From Nemopilema nomurai (lineage: Eukaryota > Cnidaria > Scyphozoa > Rhizostomeae > Rhizostomatidae), in NCBI GenBank assembly GCA_003864495.1, contig ML133503.1, positions 1,736,001-1,800,000 on the forward strand: a DNA stretch of 64,000 nucleotides, in the 5' to 3' direction. The notes beneath the pieces are model-generated. The model was not told the DNA's origin and ran no database searches. It saw only the letters and a list, made by a program, of their open reading frames with translations. The first letter of the stretch is position 1, and each line of letters opens with the position of its first letter. Below are positions 25,799 to 37,116 of the stretch, piece by piece. A program made the position numbers and the translations under genes.

Positions 25799-28130
25799 TT
25801 GAAAGGGTATTTAAAAGACTTAAAAAGTAAAATAAAAGCAGGCAATACTGGGAATCGCGTGCGATCGCACGTCCACGCCTTGGCGCACGTCTTCAAGTTC
25901 ATTTTATCAAACTCAAAAAATCTTCTTCAGCAAACTAACAATTACTTCGAAACCCACGAAGAACGAAATTACTTCATCAAGAAGATGAACGTTGCTTGAC
26001 GTTCCCAAAACATTTTGAGGTTAGATTTGCGCAGCACACACTTAATCTGATCAGGGCTGTTTTGCATAATCTTAAGGCAGCTACGAAAGTGTGGGAGAAA
26101 ATGGTAAGTGGTGAAATCGCATCAGATAAAAAAGAATGTGCCATGGCACGTGGTTTTATGCAAAAATGGAATGCTACTTCGCAGCAACTATGGCTGACAA
26201 CACTTATGTACGATTTGTGCAAGATATTTGAAAGGCTTCAAAAGATATTTCAAAAATCATACCTCATACTACCACACGTCATAACAGCAAGGGACTCCAG
26301 TGTCGAAAACCTCAAGATTATGGATCAAATGCCTATTCCAGGTGGTAAAGAAGAAGATCATTTAAGGAAATTGCAAGAAGACAGCGCAAATAACGAAGCA
26401 GAGCAATGTAGGAGAAAAACGGGAAATCATTTTGTCACTGCGATGAGAAGAGACAACAAGGCAGTTAGAAATGAAGTTGTACAATCTGCCATCAACTTCC
26501 TGCATGAGCGAATGAACATAGAAAATGACGGAACAATAAACAGTCTGAAGACGACTTATGAATGCAATGGTCACTAGTATCCTTCTCTATGGTTGTGAAA
26601 GTTTGGTTGTGACGGAAAAGATCTGGAGGCGCATTGATGCCTTTTAGATGAAATGCTATGCAAGGCTTCTTGGCGTATCATGAAAAGAACACAAGTGACT
26701 ACATATGGGAACGTATTGACAACATCTTTATTGGGAAAAGGCCTGATCGACTTATGCAAATAGTACAGAGAAGAAAGCTTGTGTTCTTTGGGCACCAAGT
26801 CTGACGTGACGCATGGACCAAAGTCTCAATGCAAGGGAATTGTGAGGGAAGCAGGAACCAAGGACGGTCGATACGGCTGTGGCAGGATGACATCAAAGAA
26901 TGGAGCAACCTTCAAGGCATAGAAAATTACCATCTGGCCCTGGACAGAGACAAGTGGCGTGCGAGTACCAAGACATGAGTGCATGAATGGCCTAACCGGA
27001 TACGGTCATGATGATGATGTCGAAGCATGAAGCTTCCTGCCGGTTACATAAACAGTTTGTTGTTACTTTATCAGGCCCCCAGACATTAAGTTGTGACCCA
27101 AATTAAAAAAATAGATGGAACGGCCTGTAACCATCCACTGTGTCAAACACCAACTTAAGCCTGCCTTAAAAGATCTTGTAAAAGGCTTCAATCCTTTCAA
27201 AAAAGTTGATGGCTTTTTATCAAGATATATGGTCGCTATTGAAGAATTCTGGAAAGCTGAGAGCAGAAGTAATTAAATATTGTGAGGCACATAGCGTAAC
27301 TCATTATGATTTATCAAACATTTATGGGACAAGTTTCCTAACCCATCGAAAAAGAGGATTTGCCAAGCTACTTAACAGCTGAACGGCATTGACAACAGTC
27401 GACAGCATTCATTGATGCACTAGCTGCCAAAAAGGGTACTATCCAGAAAGAAAAACAAAACCAACTGGACATTTGAAGAAGATACGAAGTCGTCCGTTTC
27501 TTTGCCAAGTTGCTGGATACCTCGATGTTCTTAAAACACTTTGAAACCATTTTCATTTGTTTCAAAAGTAATGAACTGGTGGATTAGGAAATACCAGCAT
27601 CTGTAGAAAAGACGATGAATGCTGTTGAAGAGATTTCCTAGGCCTTTACTGAAGAACTACCTCTCTGTCAAGTTACTTAGTAAAATACCAAATTCCTGTG
27701 GTCATAAAAATACTCTTAAAGCAAGTTTCCCCAAAGCTGGGCACGACAAGCATGAGCACCAGAATCTCGAATACATTGATGTTCATCTGGAACAGTTGAC
27801 TGATGTTGACTTCTCCAGCATAGAAAAAGATATAAGGTAGGAAGAAGTGCTACTACTAGATTAGCATTCTACATCCAAGACTTGCTTCTACAAATACAAT
27901 CAGGAAATTTTGAAGCAACAATCTGGCTTGACCCGAATTTTGAGACAATGGCAACAAGATGTACGACAACACAGAAATGGACAGATTGTATGATGAGTTT
28001 GATGTCTCTTTGACGGTAGCTGAAACTTAAAAGTTTTTGATGAGTGGTGGTTAGTCAAACTTCCACAACAATCTTTGTATTGCAAGATGAAGTGCTTGCA
28101 ATTTTAGAAGAAGATCCTTAGTTTTTTGAA
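25799..28130 (+). pseudogene. hAT-like (KIAA1586/ZMYM-type) transposase pseudogene
   Basis: Decayed plus-strand coding sequence. 25799-25999 gives a stretch with SHVHALAHVFKFILSNSKN. 25996-26530 continues in another frame with FEVRFAQHTLNLIRAVL and AVRNEVVQSAINFLHERM, as in TTF-type hAT transposases and their domesticated relatives such as KIAA1586. After a LINE fragment, similarity resumes near 27115 (CVKHQLKPALKDLVKGF) and straggles on to about 28130 through many stops and shifts. The family assignment rests on remembered protein style and is moderate. It is clearly not functional. Confidence 0.5.
26535..26990 (+). mobile_element. LINE (non-LTR retrotransposon) 3' end fragment
   Basis: Shows the typical end of a LINE reverse-transcriptase protein: MVTSILLYGCESLVVTEK, then a RRLLGVS-like segment, an LMQIVQRRKLVFFGHQV block and RSIRLWQDDIKEW. 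It is interrupted by stops and two frame shifts, and lies inside the hAT-like pseudogene, whose similarity stops just before it and resumes after it. Clade (RTE/CR1-like) is not settled. Confidence 0.7.
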
Positions 28131-29008
28131 GTGAAGCGTACCCAAATATGTCATTAACATATAGTCCAAAATATATCATTATTGGTAGGATTAGCCCTGT
28201 GCATGTCAGGATCAGGTTCTCTGTGGAGAGGTCTTTCAGTGTTCTTTTTCTGGTACCCTATGGCCCTTGCCTTAGGATGTCACACAACAGAATGGAAAAA
28301 TGCAATAGCATTGCATCCAATGACAAAAGAGGTCAAAAGAAGAAAAAGAAATGCTTATCCATTGTGTGGTGGAATGCTTATCCACAATAAAAGAGAGCAG
28401 CAGTTTTTACAAGCATAAATACATATCCATATGTGCATGCAAACGTATATATAATTGTATATACAATGCTCTGAAATGGAAGAAAATTTATGCAATGATA
28501 AAAGCCATTCAGAATTTTTCATTTAATAAGGAACAGACATCAAAGAAAGTGATGACTCAGTTGAATAGAGTTTTCCATTGAACAATCACTTTTAATAAAA
28601 AAGCTCAAAGACTTGGACTCGCAGGGCTTCAGCTGCTGTAGATTTTTTATAAGTGTTATGCCCAGACTGCGCTTCGAGAAACTCTCCCAGTATTTCCATG
28701 CAAATGATCGAGCAGGGTACAGGCAAGACCCCAATCGGGATAAGCTGTATTTGATTAGGCCTATCCTTGATTCGGTGCTTGCTGCTTGCTTGAACAGCTA
28801 TCGTCCACACAGGGATGTTGCAGTTGACGAAGCCATGATAAAGTTTCGTGGTTCACTTGGCTTCAGACAATACATGCCAGCAAAGCCAACAAAATATGGC
28901 ATAAAGGTTTGGGCCCGTGCAGACAGTCGAAACGGCTATGTCAGCGAGTTCGAGGTGTATGTGGGGAGACCAGCTGGTGGCCAACGGGAAGTTAATTTGG
29001 GACGGAAA

Positions 29009-29016
29009 GTTGTCTG
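29009..29016. repeat. Target-site duplication, left copy (GTTGTCTG)
   Basis: The eight bases gttgtctg directly abut the left end of the hAT element, and an identical copy abuts the right end at 31961-31968. Eight base pairs is the hallmark duplication length of hAT elements. Confidence 0.95.
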
Positions 29017-29270
29017 CAGGGGCGCCTACCCTGGGGGGGCTGGGGGGTGGGGGCTGCTGCCCCTCCTGCCCTCCTCCAGGAGGGGCAGAGGGGGCAAGAA
29101 GTGCCCTTGAATATACGACTTCTATGAAAAGATTATAGAATATTATAGAAATCTAGTTGATGACAACTCCTTTCTGATACTGTTGATCTTTGACACCGGA
29201 AACTGTTAATTTTTTCAAAACAGCGTCGGGTTTTGCGTCGGATTCTCCGAATCTTTCAATGAGTAATAAA

Positions 29271-29456
29271 ATGAAGGTAATAGTCAGGAACAAAGCAAAC
29301 AGCTCGGCACACAGGGCTTCATCAGGGGAAAATGAAGCCTGTATGCCGGGGCAAATTATAACTATAAATAAGATTCAACTTATTTTTATCCTAAAATTAT
29401 GAAAACATAACATTGGATTCTCGTCGCTGTTTTGTTTTGTTCCTGACTATTACCTT
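29271..29456. repeat. Internal fold-back inside the hAT element
   Basis: Arms aaggtaatagtcaggaacaa (29274-29293) and its complement at about 29435-29455 face each other across about 140 bp. A smaller hairpin around 29318-29342 (gcttcat...atgaagc) lies between. It could be a nested MITE or a subterminal structure of the host element. No target duplication was recognised at its edges. Confidence 0.6.
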
Positions 29457-29670
29457 TTCAAAGAGACTGTGACTAACTTAGGTGTTTATAGAATATGGCT
29501 TCTGTGTTGACAATAGACCATGGAAACCTCATTAGACCTGAAAAGCTGATGGGCAGTCTTGCCAACTGAGAACAGGAGAAAATACATTCAGCTTGCAAAC
29601 TTTCTGCCGTTTTAAAGGAAAATCATGCCACGCTCGGTCGTGTAGAGAATGAGAAAATAAAACAGATTAA

Positions 29671-31536
29671 AAAGGTTTCTCAAGAGCCAGGACAGACGAA
29701 TATCGGAAACTTTTTTCAAAAAGGTTCAATGGACTGATATCACACCTTTTTACATTGAAAACTTTGTTAAGGCAAGGAGCTGCTATAAGAGGAAGGGACG
29801 ACACCAATTCAAATATTTTCCAGTTTAATTTGGACAAATCACGAACAGATGAAAATCTTAGATTTTTCCTGAAATCAAGATCGTACTTTGGCCACGCTAT
29901 TCTATCGGAGCAAGAGCAAATGCTGGTCTTGGAAGCGAGGATGAAAGTTTTGGAGGAGATAAGAGGAAACGGGTACTTTGCGTTGATCGCTGATGAAGCC
30001 ACAGATGTTAGTAAAAAGGAGCAAATGTCTATTACACTAAGGGCATGTACAAAAGACTTTGTTGTCAAAGAGTACTTTATTGGAATACGCGAATGTGAGG
30101 AGGGTATTTCCGCAGAACAACTTTTTAAGGTGATAAAGGATACGCTGATTAGATGCAGGCTTTCACCAAACATGCTTACAGGCTGTTCATTTGATGGAGC
30201 TTCAGCGATGGTCAAACTGGGACGCCTGATCAATGAATATACAAATGGTCAATCAGTTTACATTCACTGTCTAGCACACTGCAATGACCTGATTATCAGA
30301 GATGCCATTGCCAAAAGCTCACTGTTTGCGAACGCAACGCTGATGTGTCAAGATCTTTATGCGCTTGCAGGTGTCTCCCCTAAAAGAATCATGCTTTTTG
30401 AAGAGTTGCAAACTGATGAAGATGACAACACCAACACAAAAACGCAAAGGTTGCAAAATTTGTCAGTGACTAGGTGGACCACAAGAGGGAGAGCGGCAAA
30501 GATAATAGTAGACAAAAGACTTGCTCTCTTGGAAGTACTCCAGAAACTTAAGGAGGATAAATCAGTTACCGAGGTGGTAAAAGCGAAAGCTAAAAAATTG
30601 AAAAAGGACTTATCAAGCTTTAATCGCGTGTTTGGCCTTACAGTTTTTTACGAACTCCTGTCAGTATTTGAGGATCTTTCAAGAAACTTGCAGCGAGTCG
30701 ACTTAACTGCAGAGTTAGCTCTTTTTTGCATCAAGAAGGTCGACATAAGAATGAAGGAGCTCAGAAATGATGCAGAGTTTGAAAGACTTATCAAAAAGGT
30801 CGAGACCATGGAAATGGTATCCAGAGCGAATGAAGCTTCAGAGGGGAGAAGTAGGAAAATACCTAAACGGCTTGACGATAACGACATGCTGATTGACACG
30901 GCAGAGAAATTAGGTGGTGTTCCATCTGTCAGCAAGAGTAAGTCCGAACTCAGACGACTTTACTTTGAAGTCATAGACTTGGTAACAGTGTCAGCAGATG
31001 AGAGGTTCAACCAGAAAGATTTGGGAATCTTGAAACAGATTGAGTATCTAATCCTTGGCTCAATTAATGGGGAGCGAATCGAGAGCAGATCATTCATTGT
31101 CGATGCAATAACCACCCGCTTTGATGGTTTAGATGCATTTTCTCTTGCCGAAAATTTGGATGAGGTCCATCTTCTTTTGAGAATGCATAATAGCAGGGCG
31201 GACATCCCTAACAAGATCAGAAAGGTAACTAAAGTGAGAACAGTTGCTGAAGTTATGAATGCACAACCGGCGAGTAAAGAATGTATGCCAGCACTTGTCA
31301 GTCTGATTCGCCTGTACATGACCATCCCACTGTCCTCAGCCTCTGCAGAGAGAATATTCAGTGCAATGAGAAGACTCAAGTCTTGGATACGTTCAACAAG
31401 TGGTGCAAACCATTTAAACAACGTAATCTTTGCAAATATGCACAAAGAGGAAATTGATGGAATTGACGTTGAAAGAATTGCAGGGGAGTTTGCAAGAAAG
31501 AATGACCAGAGACAGTTATTTTTCGGAAGACAATAA
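29671..31536 (+). CDS. hAT transposase (ZMYM1/TTF-type), long intact frame
   Basis: Open from 29671 to a stop at 31536, about 620 codons. Recognisable features in order: RQGAAIRGRDD (the RQxxALRGHxD signature before the catalytic core); ALIADEATDVSKKEQ with the first catalytic Asp; CSFDGASAM with the second; a CLAHC...CND region; and near the C-terminus IPLSSASAERIFSAMRRLK, the hAT dimerisation segment with the catalytic-Glu region. The first in-frame ATG is near 29919, so the true N-terminus must come from upstream by splicing or is lost. Remnants in other frames at 29490-29690 (ENRRKYIQL) suggest damage there, and no zinc finger is visible. The core looks undamaged, which points to recent activity. 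Confidence 0.85.
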   Translation, partial: KGFSRARTDEYRKLFSKRFNGLISHLFTLKTLLRQGAAIRGRDDTNSNIFQFNLDKSRTDENLRFFLKSRSYFGHAILSEQEQMLVLEARMKVLEEIRGNGYFALIADEATDVSKKEQMSITLRACTKDFVVKEYFIGIRECEEGISAEQLFKVIKDTLIRCRLSPNMLTGCSFDGASAMVKLGRLINEYTNGQSVYIHCLAHCNDLIIRDAIAKSSLFANATLMCQDLYALAGVSPKRIMLFEELQTDEDDNTNTKTQRLQNLSVTRWTTRGRAAKIIVDKRLALLEVLQKLKEDKSVTEVVKAKAKKLKKDLSSFNRVFGLTVFYELLSVFEDLSRNLQRVDLTAELALFCIKKVDIRMKELRNDAEFERLIKKVETMEMVSRANEASEGRSRKIPKRLDDNDMLIDTAEKLGGVPSVSKSKSELRRLYFEVIDLVTVSADERFNQKDLGILKQIEYLILGSINGERIESRSFIVDAITTRFDGLDAFSLAENLDEVHLLLRMHNSRADIPNKIRKVTKVRTVAEVMNAQPASKECMPALVSLIRLYMTIPLSSASAERIFSAMRRLKSWIRSTSGANHLNNVIFANMHKEEIDGIDVERIAGEFARKNDQRQLFFGRQ

Positions 31537-31960
31537 CAAACTTTGAAAAACCAATGGCGTCTCATACAAAACTGACTTTTTTAAACCACTGGAATAAACA
31601 ACTATTTGATCTGCTTTTGCTTATTGTGATTATCATTTGCCTCTTCACTTTCAATGATCCTGCAACCCCGGATTATTTCGACTTAATTTAGGTTTAGATT
31701 ATTTAGACTTAGAAATCAGAATTTTCCAACCATTTAAATCACCATGATCATTTAAATTTCATAAACCAAACGTTGCGAATAAAGCCATTTCGTACCCACT
31801 TGTATCGAGAATAGTATGGGTGGAACATACCAATATTTTATAACGTACCAACACCCACTTCAACCCAACGAATTTTCGATTATTTTAATGGAAAAATTCT
31901 ACGATTTGCCCTCAGCACCAGCACTGCCCCTCCTGCCCTTATCTCCAGCAGGCGTCCCTG

Positions 31961-31968
31961 GTTGTCTG
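31961..31968. repeat. Target-site duplication, right copy (GTTGTCTG)
   Basis: Identical to 29009-29016; marks the right boundary of the hAT insertion within the piggyBac frame. Confidence 0.95.
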
Positions 31969-32809
31969 TAAATTGACAGAAAAAATAAAGGGAAAGAACC
32001 ACCATATTTATTTTGACAATTATTTTAATGGAATAAAACTCCATGAAGACTTGTTAGCGAACAATTTATATGGCTGTGGCAACGTGAGAGCCAATGCTGC
32101 TGGTTTACCCCAAGCAATGAAGGGCAAGCGGGGGAGTATAAAACTTGCTCCTAGCGAGTCGAAAATATGGCAGAAAGGCATGGTATCTGCTATGTTATGG
32201 CAAGAAAAAGCCAAAAGAAAGCCCGTTAAAATTCTAGCTTCCAATTTTGACCCATCTCAGCCAGAGACATTCGTTAGACGAAAGCAAAAAGATGGCCGGT
32301 ACAAGGAGGTTCCATGCCCTGTGCCTGTCAAAGCTTACAACGAAAATATGAATGGCGTCGACAGAAGTGACCAGATGAGGACGGCTTATTCATCTGCCAG
32401 AACCTCCAAAAGATGGTGGACTTATCTGTTTTGGTTCCTAATTGACTTATCAATTTCCAATGCCTTGATTTTGATGCGGGAGTCAAGAAACCACAAACTG
32501 GTCACTCGTGACGGCAGACCCAAGGAAAGGCCACTGATTAACTTTAGAAAAAACTTTGCGGTACAACTTATAGGAGAAGAAAGAAATGGGAGAAAGAGAA
32601 AGAGAAGTATAAGGCCTGATATTTCTGGTGATGGACATTGGCCAAATAAAATAGAAACGAAAGGGCGATGTAGAAATTGCTCGAGGAGAAACGCGAACGG
32701 ACAATCGCGATTTATTTGTACTGGATGTAGCGACCTTGACACCGGGAAATTAGTTTATCTTTGCGTTTTAAATAAGGATTGTTTCTCTCTTTTTCATACA
32801 AATAATTAA

Positions 32810-33680
32810 TAACTTTTTTATTACTGAATATAGTTTTATATTTATATCATCTCTTTTCAGTTTGACATAATTCTACAATAACACCTAACAAACATCATAG
32901 TGATATATAGCTTCAGTAAACTCTACTAACTTTGAATAAGAATAATGCCGGAAACATGACTTTTAATAATATAATTTTTGTATCATTAAAAAGATTAATC
33001 TTTAACAAATACTTTTGTAATACTTCATTTTTTGATTGGATTTGAGGAACAACCCGAAAGTTTGAATTTATGACTGAACACTCTAATTTCATTTGTTTAC
33101 TTGACACCTGCTGGGGATACAGAGCTGGAAGGTGGCTTCTTTGAATAGGGATACAAAGCACAATTGACCACGCATTCAATGGGAGTCTATGAGTTAAGGA
33201 GCATTTATAGTTTAATTTGTTCTAACATTAGTCAACAAATTAGTTTTGTTTATTCTGTAATCACAGTCAAAACCCAGAAATCTTAAACACATTATTGTCA
33301 TGAGAAGCAGGTGAGAAGGTTATAAGTTTCAGGATTATGTGTTAATCAACATTCTTAAATTATTTTTGCTTATTTATGAAACAATTTAATGACAATTGTT
33401 GAAAGTATGTCCAACACAAACAGCTATTACTTTTCAATTTTTTGCTATGTATGAAAGCACAGAAAATATTTTGAGACATGTCCTTTTTCAGTTTTTACAA
33501 AATTGTGGCGTTGGACATGTTAAACCAACACCATATGTCCAACACTTCATGCCCCTTCATACCAATGCAGCCATCTTGAATATTTCTCTCAATCAAGAGT
33601 ATCAGCACATGGCCAATGAAAGCCAAACCATCAAGGAAATACATATTTGTTTGTTCTCATTGCTGACTTGTTGATCATAC
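32810..33680. other. No recognisable gene
   Basis: AT-rich sequence following the piggyBac stop codon. The piggyBac 3' end should lie here, but no CCC...TTAA-type terminus could be fixed. Short frames only. Confidence 0.4.
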
Positions 33681-33689
33681 CTCTAACAA

Positions 33690-35050
33690 ACAAAGAAAAG
33701 TTGACAAGGCAACGAGCAAAGGTTAAAGCTGATGAAGAACTTTGGAAGGCAAAAAGGGAAAGGATAGGATAAGAAAAGCAAAGTCAAGAGAAGCAGCAAA
33801 ATATAAAATGTCCAAAGAAGAGTGGAGAAACTACAGAGCTAAGGAAAATTCATGTGTTAAACAATACAGAAAACAAAAGAAGTGCCAAATTCAACCAAAT
33901 GAGCAGGATGTAGATCTAAATGAAACTGAGTCACTGTATCAGTCTGTTCAGGCGAAGGGGGAAAGCAATGACTAAAGTGGGAACTTCTCTTCTAAAATCA
34001 CCAAGGAAAAGGAAGGCAGTTGCAGCAGCCCTAGCAAAAGAAATTGGCATCAATGTTGTTAAACCAAAAAAGAAAGAGCAGCACAAATTGGTTTAAATGA
34101 AGATACCAAAAGCAAGGTTATTGACTTCTATCTAAGGGATGATATAAGTTGACAAGCACCAGGGAGAAGAGATCATGTAATTATCAGGAGTAAAGATGCA
34201 AGTGGGAAAAAACTGAAGAAACACATGCAATGCAGATACATGCTTATGTCCCTTGCAGAGGCCCACTAGCTGTATTTAGAGGAGAATCCCCAGTCTGCTG
34301 TTGGGAGAAGCAAGTTTTGTGAGGTCAGGCCAAAACACATTAAGCTTTTTGATAAAATACCCCAAAATGTCTGTGTTTGCATGTACCATGAAAATGTAAG
34401 GTTGCTTTTGAATGCTCTTGGGAACTTTGTAGAGTTATCTAGCAGCATATCACTGTTCACAAATTCCATTGTCTGTGACCCCAGCTCTAAAGAGGCATGA
34501 CACTCAAATGCAAATCTTCATCTTTGGGAAGAAAGGTTCAGCTGTGAGATTCGCTGGCATTTTTTTGCCACATCACATGGCAAAGGTATAATTGATGGAT
34601 TGGGAGGTACAGTAAAGAGGTCAGTGTGGAGATATATCCAAAGAGAGAAAGGCTTTGCTACAACCCCACAAATGTTTTATGAGCTGGCAGTTCAGAGAAA
34701 ACCTAGCATCAAAATTATGTTTGTTGCAAAAAGCCAAGTTGAGAATGAGAATGAATTACAATTGCACTGGAGCAAATCAATCCCAATTGCAAATACATAA
34801 CAACTACATTTTGTAATACCAAATGGATCATGTCACTTGTTGGTAGCTGATACATCTGACTCTGGAAGATTTTGCAAAGTGAGAATTCTGAAGGGGGAGA
34901 GTGAAAAAGTAATGAATGCAATGATGACAAGGAAACAACCACAGTTGATTTAAATGAAAATGAAGACAGTTCTTCAGTTGTTTCAGAAAAAGTCACCCAG
35001 GGAAGCTTGAGCTCAGCATAGGAGAATGGATTGTTGTGACGTGTCAAGAA
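33690..35050 (+). pseudogene. Broken protein of a presumed DNA transposon (GKGxxDGxGGTVKR type)
   Basis: Pieces of one plus-strand protein in shifting frames. 33742-33975 is a Lys/Arg-rich N-terminal helix region (EAAKYKMSKEEWRNYRAKE). 34000-34250 holds a basic linker and RRDHVIIRSKDASGKK. 34240-34480 holds YLEENPQSAVGRSKFCEVRP and NVCVCMYHENVRLLLNAL. 34540-34800 holds WHFFATSHGKGIIDGLGGTV and KRSVWRYIQREKGF. I recognise the GKG..DG.GGTVKR signature as recurring in multi-copy invertebrate proteins; the superfamily is not certain. Many stops and shifts make it non-functional. Confidence 0.45.
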
Positions 35051-35890
35051 CTGTTTCCTCAGGAAATTACTGAGTTTGGTGGCATTGATTTAACTGAGGT
35101 CAGAGTTGATGTGATGGAGAAAACTGGGAGGCTTTGGAATTGGCTGTCCAAGAGATAACATTTTTTCACTTTTGTAAGGAAGTAGTACAAAAGATTAGAC
35201 CACCCACGGTAGCATGTATATTTCTGTTGTTGTTTTGTTTTTTGGAAAGATGTTTGACGTTTGCAGATGTTTTAATTCACAAAATGTACGTCCAGCACCA
35301 TAAGATCTTATTAATTGGAAGATACTGCAGCACATTTCAAAGTTTTACTTTTTATCTTAAAGCACTTTGAGGCTTAGCTTGTCAAGCTGAAGCAAGGATT
35401 TTTTATTAATACCTATCACTTCACAAAAATTTGTTTTTAAACTCGTAGTCATGAAAATTTGAGTTGTCTGAGTACGTCCAACACCAGTACACTTTTTTCC
35501 ACTAACCCAATAACTGATGGTGATGACCAAACATAACATATGCATTAAAAATAATGTAAAAATAATGTTGCCATAAAACTTGCTAAACATGTTTAAAGTG
35601 TGCAAAATGAACGTCTGACACCTTGGAATTGCCCATGAATAAATTTTGTTTAATAAAAACGTTTTGGTTGGAAAATTTTTGTTTCTTATGGTAAAGTTGC
35701 GTAGCATGGTCTTTTTAAAGCTAACTGTACACAATTCACAAAGAGAACAATTCCCTGTACCCCTAATACTTCTTTCCCAGCATTGCCTGCAAAAGGGACA
35801 CATCTTCTTTCAGAAAGATGCAGAGGTATATGTCTGCAGTGTAAAATAACATATTTACATACATGTTCACATGTTAGAGAAGATATTCAA
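35051..35890. other. No recognisable gene
   Basis: AT-rich sequence downstream of ANKRD49. The minus-strand frame at 35803-35357 has four spaced Cys near its start but no splice or family support, so it is not called. Confidence 0.45.
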
Positions 35891-35891
35891 G

Positions 35892-37116
35892 TTAGATGCT
35901 GGGATCTACTAGCTCAAACAGTTTATGATGCGGCCCACTTCTCTTAGCGATTTCATATGGAGTCTCATTAGCTGCATTTCTCAGCCCAGGGTTGATTCTT
36001 TTGTCTAAAAGTAGCATTTCAAGTGTTTTCACATGTTCAGAAGTTGTAGAAGCTAAATGTAGAGGTGTCTGTTTACCCACTGTCTGGCAATTTATGTCAA
36101 CATTCTTCTGCAGCAACAAGAAAGCAGCATCCACCTGATCTGAGAAAAGAAGGAACATATTATATTAAAAGGCACATGGACTAACTAAAAGGGGAAGCTA
36201 CAACGCCCCTAAGCCATAATAAATCAGTGAGAACTTCGCTACTTGCTTTTAAATAAGGGTAGAATTATGAGAATATTTTTGGATGGAAATATCTATTCAG
36301 ATAATTATAGCAACCTAGAAAGTATGAATTATGAAAATTCCAGGCTTGACTGACTGAAAATTGGATAAGGAACAAACGGTTTACATGCTAGGAATGCCAT
36401 TATAACATATTTTGTTACAGCAAACACTGGTATTCTAAAAGACAGTTTATGGGCTCTTCTTGGAATTTAGAATTGCATGCCATTTTTAAAAAAATTGTCA
36501 ACCAATTTGAGCATTCTTCAACAGCCATCGCCCTAAATCTGTGCTAAATTAAGAAAATTTGTCTTGATTTCTTTCCCTTTTCCCAATATTGCGGACTCAC
36601 TAATTATTAACAAGAAATAGAGCAGCAAAACATTTACTGACAAACTATGTTAGAACCACGTTGAATTAGTCCTAAGTGAATGGCTAATAAAAATAAGGTG
36701 TCTTTACTCCATCTACAGGCGCAATGCAGTGGCTGCCAGCCATCGTTTGTTTGTGAAGAAGAATCAGCTCCACAGCTTATAAGGAATTCCATCATATCAA
36801 CATGTCCATTATACGAAGCTCTATGGAGTCCAGTGTAACCATCTTCATCTTTATAATTTATCAAAGATATATTCCTCTCCAAAAGTTTTTTGACATTAGC
36901 AAGGTTGCCACTCTCACAATTACTAAGGAAAAAATTGCCAATTATATCAGGATCGGTAGCGCTATCTATGTCTTCAATCGAAATAGAAGCTTTGCCCTCA
37001 TCTTCTGTTGAAATATCTTCATTTATAAGGTCATAGCAGTGCTTGCTTTCTGGTAAAAAATGAATTGGGTCCATGCCTATCCAGCGAGAATTCAAAACAA
37101 CAATGCAGCCGATCAC
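35892..37116 (-). CDS. ANKRD49: Ankyrin repeat protein ANKRD49, two exons
   Basis: Exons 37116-36708 and 36139-35892 join in phase to 218 codons plus stop (human 239). An acidic N-terminus (res 1-60) precedes ankyrin repeats: GYTGLHRASYNGHVDMMEFL, DGWQPLHCACRWNQ (spans the splice), KQTPLHLASTTSEHVKTLEM and a final half-repeat NETPYEIAKRS. The CRWN sequence across the intron matches the CKWN of ANKRD49, which supports both the family and the junction. The protein is small and probably nuclear; vertebrate ANKRD49 is linked to spermatogenesis and autophagy, with no known enzyme activity. It is transcribed divergently from MCM4, with the start codons 136 bp apart, so the two probably share a promoter. 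Confidence 0.85.

Larger units (their letters stand above)
29017..31960 (+). mobile_element. hAT element (ZMYM-like), 2,944 bp, complete ends
   Basis: Bounded by short inverted ends (left caggggcgcct, right complement cagggacgcct) and by perfect 8-bp duplications of gttgtctg. G/C-rich subterminal sequence (gcccctcctgccct) appears at both ends in opposite senses. The interior carries a long transposase reading frame and an internal fold-back. It lies inside the piggyBac gene; removing it and one duplication restores the piggyBac frame. The insertion is therefore younger than the piggyBac copy. Confidence 0.95.
28613..32809 (+). pseudogene. piggyBac transposase gene, N-terminally truncated and split by a hAT insertion
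   Basis: Two parts, 28613-29016 and 31969-32809, read in one frame once the inserted element and one target copy are removed. The first has FISVMPRLRFEKLSQYFHAN, AVDEAMIKFRGSL with the first catalytic Asp, and YMPAKPTKYGIKVWARADS. The second has HIYFDNYF (second Asp) and NGVDRSDQ (third Asp), then a Cys-rich C-terminal domain with CRNC, CTGC and a final CVLNKDC. No stop breaks either part, and the end is natural at 32809. The usual N-terminal 150-200 residues are not visible upstream, and TTAA-flanked ends were not found. DDD transposases of this family cut and paste at TTAA. Confidence 0.85.
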
